A stretch of 16,426 bases of DNA, from contig JBBRUG010000111.1 of assembly GCA_038247995.1 (NCBI GenBank), positions 1 to 16,426 of the forward strand, written 5' to 3'. The translations under genes were made by a program, and so were the position numbers. The notes under the pieces are model-generated. The model searched no databases, was not told the origin of the DNA, and saw nothing but the letters and a program-made list of their open reading frames with translations. Below are positions 1-6,834 of this stretch, piece after piece (the first letter of the stretch is position 1; every line of letters begins with the position of its first letter). Origin of the DNA: JBBRUG01 sp038247995. Lineage in GTDB: Bacteria > Chloroflexota > Chloroflexia > Chloroflexales > Chloroflexaceae.

Positions 1-1
1 C

Positions 2-457
2 TACCGCTCGCTGAAAGGCCCCGTCCCCGAAGGCGAGGCGGGCATTCCGGCGCTTGGGCAGGCCGCCGTGCGCCGTCAGGGCGAGGAGTTGACGATCATT
101 GCCTATGCCGCGATGGTGCAGGAAGCGCTGCTCGCCGCCGCTGAACTGGCCCAGGCCGGCCATAGTGTTGAGGTGCTCGATCTGCGCACGCTTAAGCCGC
201 TCGACGAGCCGGCGGTCCTGGCCAGTGCCCGCAAAACCGGCAAGGTGCTGATTGTCCATGAGGCGAATCGCACGTGCGGGGTGGGCGGTGAGGTCGCCGC
301 CCTGATTGCAGAGGGCGCCTTTGAACACCTCGACGCCCCAATTGTGCGCCTCGCCGCACCCGATACGCCGGTGCCTTACAGCCCGCCGCTGGAAGACGCC
401 TATCGGCCCAATGCGGCTAAAATCCTCGCTGCCGCACGCGAATTGCTGGCGTATTAG
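2..457 (+). CDS. 2-oxo acid dehydrogenase E1 component, beta subunit (3' part only)
   Basis: This is the last 151 residues of a thiamine-diphosphate-dependent E1 beta subunit (pyruvate, branched-chain 2-oxo acid or acetoin dehydrogenase type), which decarboxylates a 2-oxo acid and passes the acyl group to the lipoyl arm of E2. The frame is open from base 2 and begins YRSLKGPVPEGEAGIPALG, typical of the linker before the transketolase C-terminal domain. Most of the visible part is that domain: TIIAYAAMVQEAL, VEVLDLRTLKPLD, VLIVHEANRTCGVGGEVAA, and the end motif DTPVPYSPPLEDAY. Family members are about 325-340 residues, so roughly the first half, including the pyrimidine-binding domain, lies upstream of the window. 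The in-frame ATG-less start at 68 (GTG) is internal and should not be used. Which 2-oxo acid is used cannot be told from this part. The TAG stop is at 455-457. Confidence 0.93.
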   Translation, partial: YRSLKGPVPEGEAGIPALGQAAVRRQGEELTIIAYAAMVQEALLAAAELAQAGHSVEVLDLRTLKPLDEPAVLASARKTGKVLIVHEANRTCGVGGEVAALIAEGAFEHLDAPIVRLAAPDTPVPYSPPLEDAYRPNAAKILAAARELLAY

Positions 458-466
458 ACGCGTCCA

Positions 467-493
467 TTGATCCACGGACGATTGTGCTATGAT
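467..493 (+). promoter_or_regulatory. Putative sigma-70-type promoter of ygfZ
   Basis: An extended -10 element, TGC followed by TATGAT (485-493), lies behind a TTGATC -35-like box (467-472) with 15 bases between the hexamers. It sits in the 104-base gap between the E1 beta stop and ygfZ, about 70 bases before the ATG. The -10 is one of several related TGC-TAyrAT elements in this window. Motif match only. Confidence 0.45.
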
Positions 494-540
494 TGTAGGT
501 GCTGTCGGGCACGCAGAATGCTGTGTGCCGCCGGATCACT

Positions 541-560
541 GAGGTAGCATGAGGTAGCAT
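541..560 (+). repeat. Tandem duplication of a 10-bp Shine-Dalgarno-containing unit
   Basis: GAGGTAGCAT occurs twice head to tail just before the ygfZ ATG at 562. The second copy puts GAGGT six bases before that ATG and is the natural ribosome binding site. The first copy puts GAGGT before an ATG at 549 that opens a two-codon frame (ATG AGG TAG, 549-557) ending four bases before the ygfZ start. Confidence 0.8.
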
Positions 561-561
561 A

Positions 562-1560
562 ATGACAACAAGTACTGTTTCCCAGGCAACTGAACTTAAC
601 CCAACGGCTTACCGGGCTGCGCTGGTGGGCGCAGCGTACTACGATAACGCTGCAACGGGTCGGGTCTGGATGCGCGGCAAGGATCGCGCTGCATTACTCC
701 AGCGCCTGACGACGAACGATATTGAACGCCTAAAAACCGGCCAGGGCCTGGAGGCCGTCTTCACCACGCCGATTGGACGCATGATCGACCTCGTGCGTGT
801 GCATGCCCTGGATGATGCCCTGTTGATCGTTACCAGCCCTGGTCAGGGGCCGGCAGTTTATCGCCATATAAAGCAGAATATCTTCTTCAACGACCAGGTG
901 ACGCTGCAGCCCGCCGGGAACACATTGGGTCGGATCGAATTGTACGGCCCGCAGGCGTCGGCCTTGCTCACCAGCCTTGGCCTGCCCGCCGATCTGGCGC
1001 TCCACGGCGTTGCGACGGCAGCCTGGAACGACGTTGCCGTGATTGTAACGCGCATCAATCCGCTTGGCGGCGCCGGTTTTGCCTTGCACGCGCCGCCCGA
1101 ACAGACGCCCGCCTTGGAAGCGGCGCTTGCTGCAGCGGGGGCGATGGTTCTGAACAATGCAACGCACAATGTGCTACGCATCGAGCAGGGTTATCCGGCT
1201 ACCGGCAATGAGATTTCGACCGCCTACATCCCGCTGGAAGCAAACCTCTGGGATGCGATCAGCTTCAGCAAGGGCTGTTATGTCGGGCAGGAGATTATTG
1301 CCCGCATGGAAAGTCGCGGGCGCCTGGCCAAAGTGCTGCGCGGCCTGCGCTTGCCCATGGACACGCCGGCCCCAACTCCCGGCGCTCCCATAAAGCTTGC
1401 CGCCGCCGGCAAAGAGTCCGGCGACCTGACCAGCGTCGTCACCTCGCCGCGCTTCGGGCGGATCGGCCTGGCCTATGTGCGCAGCGCCCACTGTGCCGCC
1501 GGTACCCACTTGCTGGCCGGTGATGCCGAGGCCGAGGTGGTGGAGTTGCCCTTTACGTAA
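562..1560 (+). CDS. ygfZ: Folate-binding protein YgfZ (GcvT family, Fe-S cluster maintenance)
   Basis: 332-residue cytoplasmic protein of the YgfZ/GcvT (COG0354) family. YgfZ proteins bind tetrahydrofolate and support the synthesis or repair of certain iron-sulfur enzymes, such as the radical-SAM enzymes MiaB and lipoyl synthase. The signature K-G-C-Y-x-G-Q-E is intact at residues 237-244 with Cys239, preceded by the IPLEANLWDAISFSKG block. The N-terminal RVWMRGKDRAALLQRLTTND block is the folate-binding fold shared with aminomethyltransferase GcvT. Length and the signature favour YgfZ over GcvT, which lacks KGCYxGQE. The ATG at 562 is supported by GAGGT six bases upstream. The neighbouring E1 enzyme belongs to a lipoate-dependent complex, which fits loosely with YgfZ helping lipoyl synthase, but that link is inference. 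The gene has its own predicted promoter at 467-493. Confidence 0.9.
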   Translation: MTTSTVSQATELNPTAYRAALVGAAYYDNAATGRVWMRGKDRAALLQRLTTNDIERLKTGQGLEAVFTTPIGRMIDLVRVHALDDALLIVTSPGQGPAVYRHIKQNIFFNDQVTLQPAGNTLGRIELYGPQASALLTSLGLPADLALHGVATAAWNDVAVIVTRINPLGGAGFALHAPPEQTPALEAALAAAGAMVLNNATHNVLRIEQGYPATGNEISTAYIPLEANLWDAISFSKGCYVGQEIIARMESRGRLAKVLRGLRLPMDTPAPTPGAPIKLAAAGKESGDLTSVVTSPRFGRIGLAYVRSAHCAAGTHLLAGDAEAEVVELPFT

Positions 1561-1613
1561 GGATCCGTGGGTACAGGGCCAGAAGAGCACTTGAAGCAGA
1601 TGATGTCGCGGAG

Positions 1614-1633
1614 GGGCGCGTTGCATCGCGCCC
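1614..1633. terminator. GC-rich hairpin in the ygfZ-phosphatase spacer, terminator-like without U-tract
   Basis: GGGCGCG (1614-1620) pairs perfectly with CGCGCCC (1627-1633) around a 6-base loop, extendable by a G-U pair. No T-run follows, so it is not a classical intrinsic terminator. The 160-base spacer (1561-1720) also holds an 8-bp inverted pair GGTACAGG/CCTGTACC (1570-1577, 1663-1670) that brackets this hairpin. No convincing promoter was seen there. Confidence 0.35.
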
Positions 1634-1720
1634 TGATCCAATGACCTCAGCGCCCCCGATTGCCTGTACCTTGCCACCTGCCGCCTGCCGCTCGCATTCC
1701 AGCCAACGGAGCCACCTTCG

Positions 1721-4700
1721 ATGAGCCGCACTGTCGCCCGGCGCAGCCAACTGATTGTCGAGCTTGAACGGCAACGCGACTTACTCCGGCGCCAGCAGGA
1801 GCAGGATCAGCGCGTGCTCCAAGCGCTCTACACAATCAGCCTTGCGTGCCGCGATCAGTTGCCGTTGCGCACGATCTTCGAGACAATCCACACTGAACTG
1901 ACCAGTATCTTTAGCTTTGATGCCTGTTATATCGCGCTCTGTGATTCGGACCGTCCCGAGCATTTTCGCGCCGTGTTGATGATCGATGAGGGCCTGCCGG
2001 AATTTCTGGAGACGGAGGCCTACAGTGGCTTGAGCGGGCAGATTGTGCGCAGCCGTGAGCCGTTGCTGTATCGCGATCTGGTTGCCGAACGCGATCCCGA
2101 GCAGCTGCGGGTGCCCTTTGGGGAAGGCCAGAAACGCTCGCGTTCGTGGCTTGGCGTCCCGCTGAAGATCGGCGCGGAAGCTGTGGGCGTCATCTCGCTG
2201 CAGAGCTACCAGATCGGCCTCTACACCGCCAGTCACCGCGATTTGCTCCAGCGGATCGCCGATGTGGTGGCGATTACGCTGGAAAGCGTCCGGCTGATGG
2301 AGCGCCAGGGCATGCTCAGCCAGGCTCTGGCGGCGCAGGTGGCCGAGCGCACCGAGGAGTTAAGTGCAGTCAGCACGATCGCCGATGCCTTGGTGGCGCG
2401 CCAGTCGTTGCCGCAGATGCTCGACCGCGCCCTTGCCGTAACCGTCGATCTTTTTGGGTTGGATGCGGGGAATGTGCGCCTGCTCGACGAGACGCGTAGC
2501 GAATTGATTCTCACTGCTCAGCGCGGTTTCTCTGCGGCCTACGTTAAGCGTACGCTGCGCTCGCAATTAAGCACCAGCCCAATTCGCAGTGTGGTGCTGG
2601 AAAATCGCCCGCAGGTAATCCGCTCCAATTGGTACGCCCGGCTCAGCGAAAACCGTGTGCCGCTTGAAGTCTTTCCGCGCTTTGCGTGTGCGCTGAGCGT
2701 GCCGCTCGCCATCGGCGACAGTGTGTTGGGCACCCTGAGCTTATTTGGCTTCATAGCGCGCGATTTTGCTGATCACGAGGTGCGTCTGGCCCAGGTGGTG
2801 GCCAATCAGATCGCGATCGGGATTGAGAATACGCGCCTGCTTGCTGAGCGTGAACGTCAGATCGGCGAATTGCGCACCCTCGGCGCAGTAAGCGCCGCCG
2901 CCTCCACGGCGCACAGTCTGAATGAATTGCTCCGTCGCGTCCACGATGCGCTCCAGAGTTTCTTGCCGCTGGATGCCTTTGCGATGGTGATCTACGACGC
3001 TGATCGCGGGATCGTGGTCGACGGCCTGACGATCGATGAAGGCCAGGATTACGCGCATTGGCAGAACGAACCGCCGCCGCCGCGCTCGCTGACGGCATAT
3101 ATTCTGCGCACTGGCCGGCAATTGCGCTTCAACGATCTGCTACTCGAAGCGCAGGCGTTCGCGGATATCGAGCTCGTCGCCGTGGGCACCACGCGGATGG
3201 CCGCCGCATGGATTGGCATGCCGCTGCTTGATCGCGAGGGCCGCACCATTGGCACGATTAACGTGCAGAGCTACACGCCGCATGCCTTCGCCCCGCGCGA
3301 CGAAACTTTTCTTGCCAGTGTGGCGGCCCAGGTGGCGCTGCATGTGCAGAATGTGCGCCTGTTGAACCTGCGCGAGCGCCAGATCCGTGAATTGGAAGTG
3401 ATCGGCCAGATTGGTAAGCTGGTGACGGCTTCGTATGATCTGGCGCACATACTCGACGAGATCTACCGGCTGATTGTTGATCTAAGTGATGCGTCGGTTT
3501 TTTATTTGCTGATCTGCGAGCCGGCGAGCCGCCTGATCACGCATGCCGTCTTTGTTGAGGAGGGCGCACATATCCCGCTTGATGTCGTGGGCAATACGGT
3601 TACGCCGGGCAGCATGAGCGACTGGATCTTGAACCACCGCGAACCATTGCTGTTCACCGATATTGTTGAACAGCGGGCTGATGCGACCCGGCGGGGAATC
3701 GCGCCGCGCCCGATCGGGCCGGAAAATCCGGTACGCTCGTGGGCCGGCGTGCCGCTCGTCGCCCGCGATGGCGAGTTGATTGGCGTGCTGGCGCTCCAGG
3801 ATTACCGGCCGTATCGCTACGATAGCGCGACGATAGACTTTCTCAGCCAGGTAGCGAGCCATGTGAGCCTGGGCGTGCAGAAGATGCGCCTCTTTGAGGA
3901 GCGCGAGCGTCAGGCGGCTGAAAATGCGCGCCTTGCCGCCGAAGCGCAGGCCCACGCCGATGCGGCCGAGGCCCAGGCCCATCGCATGGAATTGGTGCAT
4001 CGGATCACCTCCGTGCTGAGCGATCGCCTCGATCAGGAGGAGGTGCTGGCGATTGCCTCTCGCGAGTTGGTGCAACTCTTCTGGGCCGATCATACTGGTA
4101 CAGTGCTCTTCAACAACGAGGATTGGGGCATTGTGCTGGCCGAATATCCGCCGACAGGCACCGTCGGCGCGCAGATCCGGATTGCCGATAATCCGCTGGT
4201 TGATGCCCTGCGCACCACCCGCCGCCCGGTGCAGATCATCGACATTGACGCTGATCCGCTGGCCGCCGCGTCGCGCGCAAGTTGGCAGGAACTCGGCATC
4301 CGTTCAATTGTGATCGTGCCGCTGATCAGCCGCGACCGGTTGATCGGCTCGATCTCGCTCGACAACGTCCACAGCTCGCGCACCTTCCGCGAAGACGAGC
4401 TCGATCTCATGATGACGGTAGCAACCTCGGTGGCGGCCGCCGTCGAGAATGCCCAACTTTTTGCCGCCGAGCAGGCCCAGCGCCGCACCGCCGATACACT
4501 GCGCGAGATGGCGCGGGTGCTCAGTTCGTCGTTCGACCCGGCTGAGGTGCTGCGGCTGGTGCTGGGTGAACTGCAAAAAGTGATCGCCTACGATACGGCC
4601 TCGATCATGCTGCTTGAAGGCGCACTGTTGCGCATCGCTGCGAGTCGCGGTTGGCCGACGGCTGCGGAACCACGCAACTTCTTGATCCCGCTGGACGGGA

Positions 4701-5698
4701 GCGCCGCCGGCGAAGTAGTGCGCCGCCGTGAGCCGGTCTTGCACGCTAGCGGCCGCGCCGAGGGGCCGTGGGTGCGCTCCGACGTCGGCGGGACAATCAA
4801 CGCCTGGCTCGGGGTGCCGCTGATTGCGCGCGGTCGGGTGCTGGGTGTGCTCAACATCGACGCGCATACCCGCGATCACTTCTCCGAGCGCGATATTGAT
4901 GTGGCGCGTACCTTCGCCAACCACGCCTCGCTGGCGATCGAAAATGCCCAGTTGTATCAGGAATCAGTGGCGCGGGTAGAACAGGAGCTGGAGATCGCCC
5001 GTCGGATCCAGTCCAACCTCTTCCCACGCGAATTGCCCCAGGTAAGCGGGTTGCGCATTGCGGCGCGTTGTTTGCCGGCCCGCGAAACGGGCGGCGACTT
5101 CTACGATGTGGTCGATTTCGGCGCTCGGATCGGTGTGATTGTCGGCGATGTTTCGGGCAAATCGTTGCCGGCGGCGATGCTCATGGCCGTGGCCCGCTCG
5201 ACGGCGCGCTCGGAGGCGCGTAACCACGAGACGCCGTGGGTGGTGCTCACCGAGACGAACCACTGGCTCGTCGATGATGTGCCGCGCAACGCCTTTGTGG
5301 CAATGAGTTACGCCCTCGTGGATCGTGCGGCGCAGCGGCTCTACCTGAGCAACGCGGGCCAACTTACGCCGCTCATCCGCCACGCCGACGGCACCTTGGA
5401 ATATCTCGAAGTGTCTGCTGCACTGCCGTTGGGCATGCGCCGCGATCTGGAGGTGCATCAGAGCGAGTCGGTACTGCGTATTGGCGACACGGTGCTCTTT
5501 TACACCGACGGGATCGTTGAAGCGCACGACCAGACGCGCCAACTCTTCGGTTTCGAGCGCCTGGAGCAGAGCTTCGCGCTCTGGGGGCATCTCCCGCCGC
5601 TGGAACTGATCGACGTGATCCTGAGCGAAGTACACGCCTTTGCCGAAGGCCTGCCTGCTCACGATGATATGACCTTGCTAGCCGTGCGGGTGGAATGA
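1721..5698 (+). CDS. Multi-GAF sensor protein with SpoIIE/RsbU-type PP2C serine phosphatase domain
   Basis: 1325-residue soluble regulator with no signal peptide or membrane segment. After an N-terminal coiled coil (about 7-35), six GAF-type sensory domains follow at roughly 48-195, 230-373, 398-547, 572-725, 765-914 and 938-1079, joined by helical linkers that include RERQI repeats (376-380, 551-555) and an Ala/Glu-rich stretch at 731-755. The last linker (ELEIARRIQSNLFPRELP, from 1089) is typical of RsbU-like proteins. The PP2C_SIG domain (about 1110-1325) keeps its metal-binding acidic residues: GGDFYD Asp1126 and Asp1129, VGDVSGKS Asp1143, YTDGI Asp1263, HDDMT Asp1315/1316. Such phosphatases usually dephosphorylate an anti-sigma-factor antagonist (STAS protein) in partner switching. 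No STAS, anti-sigma kinase or sigma factor is in the window, so the target is unknown. GGAG nine bases before the ATG supports the start. Confidence 0.92.
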   Translation: MSRTVARRSQLIVELERQRDLLRRQQEQDQRVLQALYTISLACRDQLPLRTIFETIHTELTSIFSFDACYIALCDSDRPEHFRAVLMIDEGLPEFLETEAYSGLSGQIVRSREPLLYRDLVAERDPEQLRVPFGEGQKRSRSWLGVPLKIGAEAVGVISLQSYQIGLYTASHRDLLQRIADVVAITLESVRLMERQGMLSQALAAQVAERTEELSAVSTIADALVARQSLPQMLDRALAVTVDLFGLDAGNVRLLDETRSELILTAQRGFSAAYVKRTLRSQLSTSPIRSVVLENRPQVIRSNWYARLSENRVPLEVFPRFACALSVPLAIGDSVLGTLSLFGFIARDFADHEVRLAQVVANQIAIGIENTRLLAERERQIGELRTLGAVSAAASTAHSLNELLRRVHDALQSFLPLDAFAMVIYDADRGIVVDGLTIDEGQDYAHWQNEPPPPRSLTAYILRTGRQLRFNDLLLEAQAFADIELVAVGTTRMAAAWIGMPLLDREGRTIGTINVQSYTPHAFAPRDETFLASVAAQVALHVQNVRLLNLRERQIRELEVIGQIGKLVTASYDLAHILDEIYRLIVDLSDASVFYLLICEPASRLITHAVFVEEGAHIPLDVVGNTVTPGSMSDWILNHREPLLFTDIVEQRADATRRGIAPRPIGPENPVRSWAGVPLVARDGELIGVLALQDYRPYRYDSATIDFLSQVASHVSLGVQKMRLFEERERQAAENARLAAEAQAHADAAEAQAHRMELVHRITSVLSDRLDQEEVLAIASRELVQLFWADHTGTVLFNNEDWGIVLAEYPPTGTVGAQIRIADNPLVDALRTTRRPVQIIDIDADPLAAASRASWQELGIRSIVIVPLISRDRLIGSISLDNVHSSRTFREDELDLMMTVATSVAAAVENAQLFAAEQAQRRTADTLREMARVLSSSFDPAEVLRLVLGELQKVIAYDTASIMLLEGALLRIAASRGWPTAAEPRNFLIPLDGSAAGEVVRRREPVLHASGRAEGPWVRSDVGGTINAWLGVPLIARGRVLGVLNIDAHTRDHFSERDIDVARTFANHASLAIENAQLYQESVARVEQELEIARRIQSNLFPRELPQVSGLRIAARCLPARETGGDFYDVVDFGARIGVIVGDVSGKSLPAAMLMAVARSTARSEARNHETPWVVLTETNHWLVDDVPRNAFVAMSYALVDRAAQRLYLSNAGQLTPLIRHADGTLEYLEVSAALPLGMRRDLEVHQSESVLRIGDTVLFYTDGIVEAHDQTRQLFGFERLEQSFALWGHLPPLELIDVILSEVHAFAEGLPAHDDMTLLAVRVE

Positions 5699-5716
5699 AG
5701 CGGAGGATGAGGGAAG

Positions 5717-5735
5717 GCAACACGCAACACGCAAC
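5717..5735. repeat. Heptamer tandem repeat GCAACAC, 2.7 copies
   Basis: GCAACAC GCAACAC GCAAC runs from 5717 to 5735 in the short spacer upstream of the glpX -10 element, at the place where a -35 box would be expected. Short tandem words of this sort recur in the intergenic parts of this window. Confidence 0.7.
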
Positions 5736-5747
5736 CCAGGCCAGGTA

Positions 5748-5756
5748 TGCTACAAT
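5748..5756 (+). promoter_or_regulatory. Extended -10 promoter element of glpX (TGCTACAAT)
   Basis: TGC-TACAAT is a TGn-extended -10 box. It lies 37 bases before the glpX ATG at 5794, predicting a transcript start near 5763 and a leader of about 30 bases. No good -35 is seen at the usual distance, as is common for extended -10 promoters. The identical nonamer precedes the lipoprotein gene and the HMG-CoA reductase gene. Confidence 0.5.
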
Positions 5757-5793
5757 CCTCAGCGGTTATCGCTTGCCTTCAGGGAGAACGACC

Positions 5794-6774
5794 ATGCAGA
5801 TCGAGCGCAACCTGGGGATGGATCTGGTTCGAGCCACTGAGGCAGCCGCATTACGCAGCGGGCGCTGGATGGGTCGCGGCGATAAGATCGGCGCCGATCA
5901 AGCGGCGGTTGATGCGATGCGCTACGCACTCGATAGCGTGCCGATGAATGGCGTGGTGGTGATCGGTGAAGGCGAGAAGGACGAAGCGCCGATGCTTTAT
6001 CACGGCGAGCGGCTCGGCAATGGCGATGGCCCGCCGATGGATGTCGCCGTCGATCCCGTTGAGGGTACAACACTGCTCGCCGAAGGTATGCCCGGCGCAA
6101 TCGCCGTGGTGGCCGTGGCCGAACAGGGCGCGCTCTATAACTGGCAGGGGATCGCCTACATGGACAAACTCGCTGTTGGCGAGAGGGCCAAGGGCGTGGT
6201 CGATATTAATGCGCCGGTGGCCTACAACATTCGCGCCGTGGCACGCACCCTCGGCAAGCAGATCGAAGACGTTACGGTAGTTGTGCTTGATCGGCCGCGC
6301 CACACCGACCTGATCCGCGCGATCCGTCAGACCGGCGCACGGATCAAGCTTATTCTGCACGGCGACGTGAGCGCCGGTGTAATGACCGCCATCGAAAACG
6401 CCCCCGCCGACCTGCTGATGGGTATCGGCGGCGCACCGGAAGCCGTGATCACCGCTGCCGCACTCAAATGTATGGGTGGCGAAATTCAGTGCAAGATCTG
6501 GCCGCGCAACGATGAAGAGAAAGCCCATGTGGCCGAACGCGGCATTGATCTCAAGCAGGTTTTTACCACCAAAGATCTGGTGCAAGGCGAGAATGTCTTC
6601 TTTGCCGCTACCGGCATTACCCCCGGCGAATTTCTGCGCGGCACCGAGTACTTCGGCGGCGGCGCACGCACCCATAGCGTTGTAATGCGCTCGCGCTCCG
6701 GCACGGTACGCTATATCGACTCGACCCACCGCTGGGATAAACTCATGCGGATTAGTAATATGCCGTATGGGTAG
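5794..6774 (+). CDS. glpX: Class II fructose-1,6-bisphosphatase (GlpX)
   Basis: 326-residue cytosolic enzyme that hydrolyses fructose 1,6-bisphosphate to fructose 6-phosphate plus phosphate, a gluconeogenic step. In some phototrophs the family also acts on sedoheptulose 1,7-bisphosphate in the Calvin cycle. Metal and substrate residues known from E. coli GlpX are present with a two-residue offset: Asp35 (KIGADQAAVD), Glu59 (VIGEGEKDEAP), Asp87 and Glu90 (VAVDPVEGTT). The C-terminal half has the usual TAIENAPADLLMGIGGAPEA block. The ATG at 5794 was chosen over the longer in-frame opening (5695) because AGGGAG lies seven bases upstream and the predicted -10 box (5748-5756) is inside the longer version. 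The length fits the family (about 320-340). It stands between a regulator and a cell-surface polysaccharide gene, so it is probably its own transcription unit. Confidence 0.95.
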   Translation: MQIERNLGMDLVRATEAAALRSGRWMGRGDKIGADQAAVDAMRYALDSVPMNGVVVIGEGEKDEAPMLYHGERLGNGDGPPMDVAVDPVEGTTLLAEGMPGAIAVVAVAEQGALYNWQGIAYMDKLAVGERAKGVVDINAPVAYNIRAVARTLGKQIEDVTVVVLDRPRHTDLIRAIRQTGARIKLILHGDVSAGVMTAIENAPADLLMGIGGAPEAVITAAALKCMGGEIQCKIWPRNDEEKAHVAERGIDLKQVFTTKDLVQGENVFFAATGITPGEFLRGTEYFGGGARTHSVVMRSRSGTVRYIDSTHRWDKLMRISNMPYG

Positions 6775-6782
6775 ATTCAGTT

Positions 6783-6823
6783 ATGGCTGGTTCCGGCGAG
6801 CGTAGCTCGCCGGAACCAGCCAT
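6783..6823. repeat. Perfect 41-nt palindrome (19-bp arms, 3-nt loop) after glpX
   Basis: The arm at 6783-6801 (starts ATGGCTGG, ends GGCGAGC) is the exact reverse complement of 6805-6823, separated only by GTA. Transcribed, it would form a very stable hairpin in either direction. It begins 9 bases after the glpX stop and ends 11 bases before the next ATG, so it may terminate or attenuate transcription or protect the glpX 3' end. No T-run follows on either strand, so it is not a classical intrinsic terminator. It could be a copy of a dispersed REP-like palindrome. Confidence 0.9.
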
Positions 6824-6834
6824 CCTTGAGGTTC

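Noticed and set aside
5695..5793. N-terminal extension of GlpX overlapping the phosphatase stop
   Set aside because: It includes a tandem repeat and the -10 box; the ATG at 5794 has a good Shine-Dalgarno and begins at the conserved start of the family.
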